A DNA stretch of 7,059 nt, taken from contig CAJVYZ010000140.1 in NCBI GenBank assembly GCA_913009915.1, forward strand, positions 1-7,059. The letters are read 5' to 3'. Under the pieces are notes generated by a model. The model saw only the letters and a program-made list of their open reading frames with translations. It had not been told where the DNA came from and ran no database searches. The DNA is from an uncultured Gemmatimonadota bacterium. Its GTDB lineage: Bacteria > Gemmatimonadota > Gemmatimonadetes > Gemmatimonadales > GWC2-71-9. This document shows, one piece after another, positions 7,033 to 7,059 of this stretch. The position numbers and the translations under genes are program-made. Positions within the stretch are counted from its first letter, which is position 1. Each line of letters starts with the position of its first letter.

Positions 7033-7059
7033 AGATCGGAAGAGCACACGTCTGAACTC
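7033..7059 (+). other. Illumina TruSeq adapter sequence at contig end (artefact)
   Basis: The last 27 bases begin AGATCGGAAGAGCACACGTC and continue as the standard Illumina TruSeq read-1 adapter to the window edge. In the bshA frame they translate to DRKSTRLN, a well-known sign of adapter carried into predicted proteins. The first base could be genomic or adapter, since CTA and other CTN codons all give Leu. This stretch should be trimmed; it is not part of the organism. Confidence 0.97.

Overview
The window is 7.06 kb of GC-rich bacterial DNA, probably a metagenome or draft-genome contig end. Every gene lies on the + strand in one tightly packed, operon-like array: the tail of batA, a batB-batC fusion, a batD-batE fusion, mutL, miaA and the first codons of bshA. 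GC content is high and the codons TTA, CTA and TCA are almost absent. The family content (Bat aerotolerance-type genes, an endonuclease-type MutL, a bacillithiol-type BshA) fits a Gram-negative, non-proteobacterial lineage. Gemmatimonadota is my best guess, from general resemblance only and not from any search.

Region 1 (1-4205) is the Bat cluster. The membrane-anchored VWA protein BatA ends in an ATGA overlap with the next gene. That gene encodes a second VWA protein (BatB) fused to a TPR protein (BatC). It ends in a GTGA overlap with a BatD protein fused to a BatE-like TPR/SH3 protein. In both fusions the joint holds a hydrophobic stretch that looks like the signal peptide of the once separate downstream protein. 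The charge pattern suggests these stretches now act as membrane anchors that put both TPR domains in the periplasm. Together the genes would form one envelope-associated complex in which VWA, TPR, BatD and SH3 modules meet on the periplasmic side. The biochemical role of Bat proteins is poorly defined; in other bacteria they have been linked to oxygen or stress tolerance and envelope integrity.

Region 2 (4245-6897) holds mutL (DNA mismatch repair) and miaA (tRNA A37 dimethylallyltransferase), overlapping by 14 bases with a likely TTG start for miaA. MutL has the full N-terminal ATPase motifs, a DQHA(X)2E(X)4E nuclease motif and a clamp-binding-like motif. The Cys of its usual C-terminal metal motif is replaced by Asp.

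Region 3 (6905-7032) is the start of bshA (first step of bacillithiol synthesis), broken by the sequence end. The last 27 bases (7033-7059) are Illumina adapter, not genome.

No RNA genes, mobile elements, CRISPR arrays or convincing terminators were seen. The longest gene-free stretch is the 39 bases before mutL. I found no clear new system. The points most worth attention are the double Bat fusion architecture, the altered MutL metal motif and the adapter artefact.
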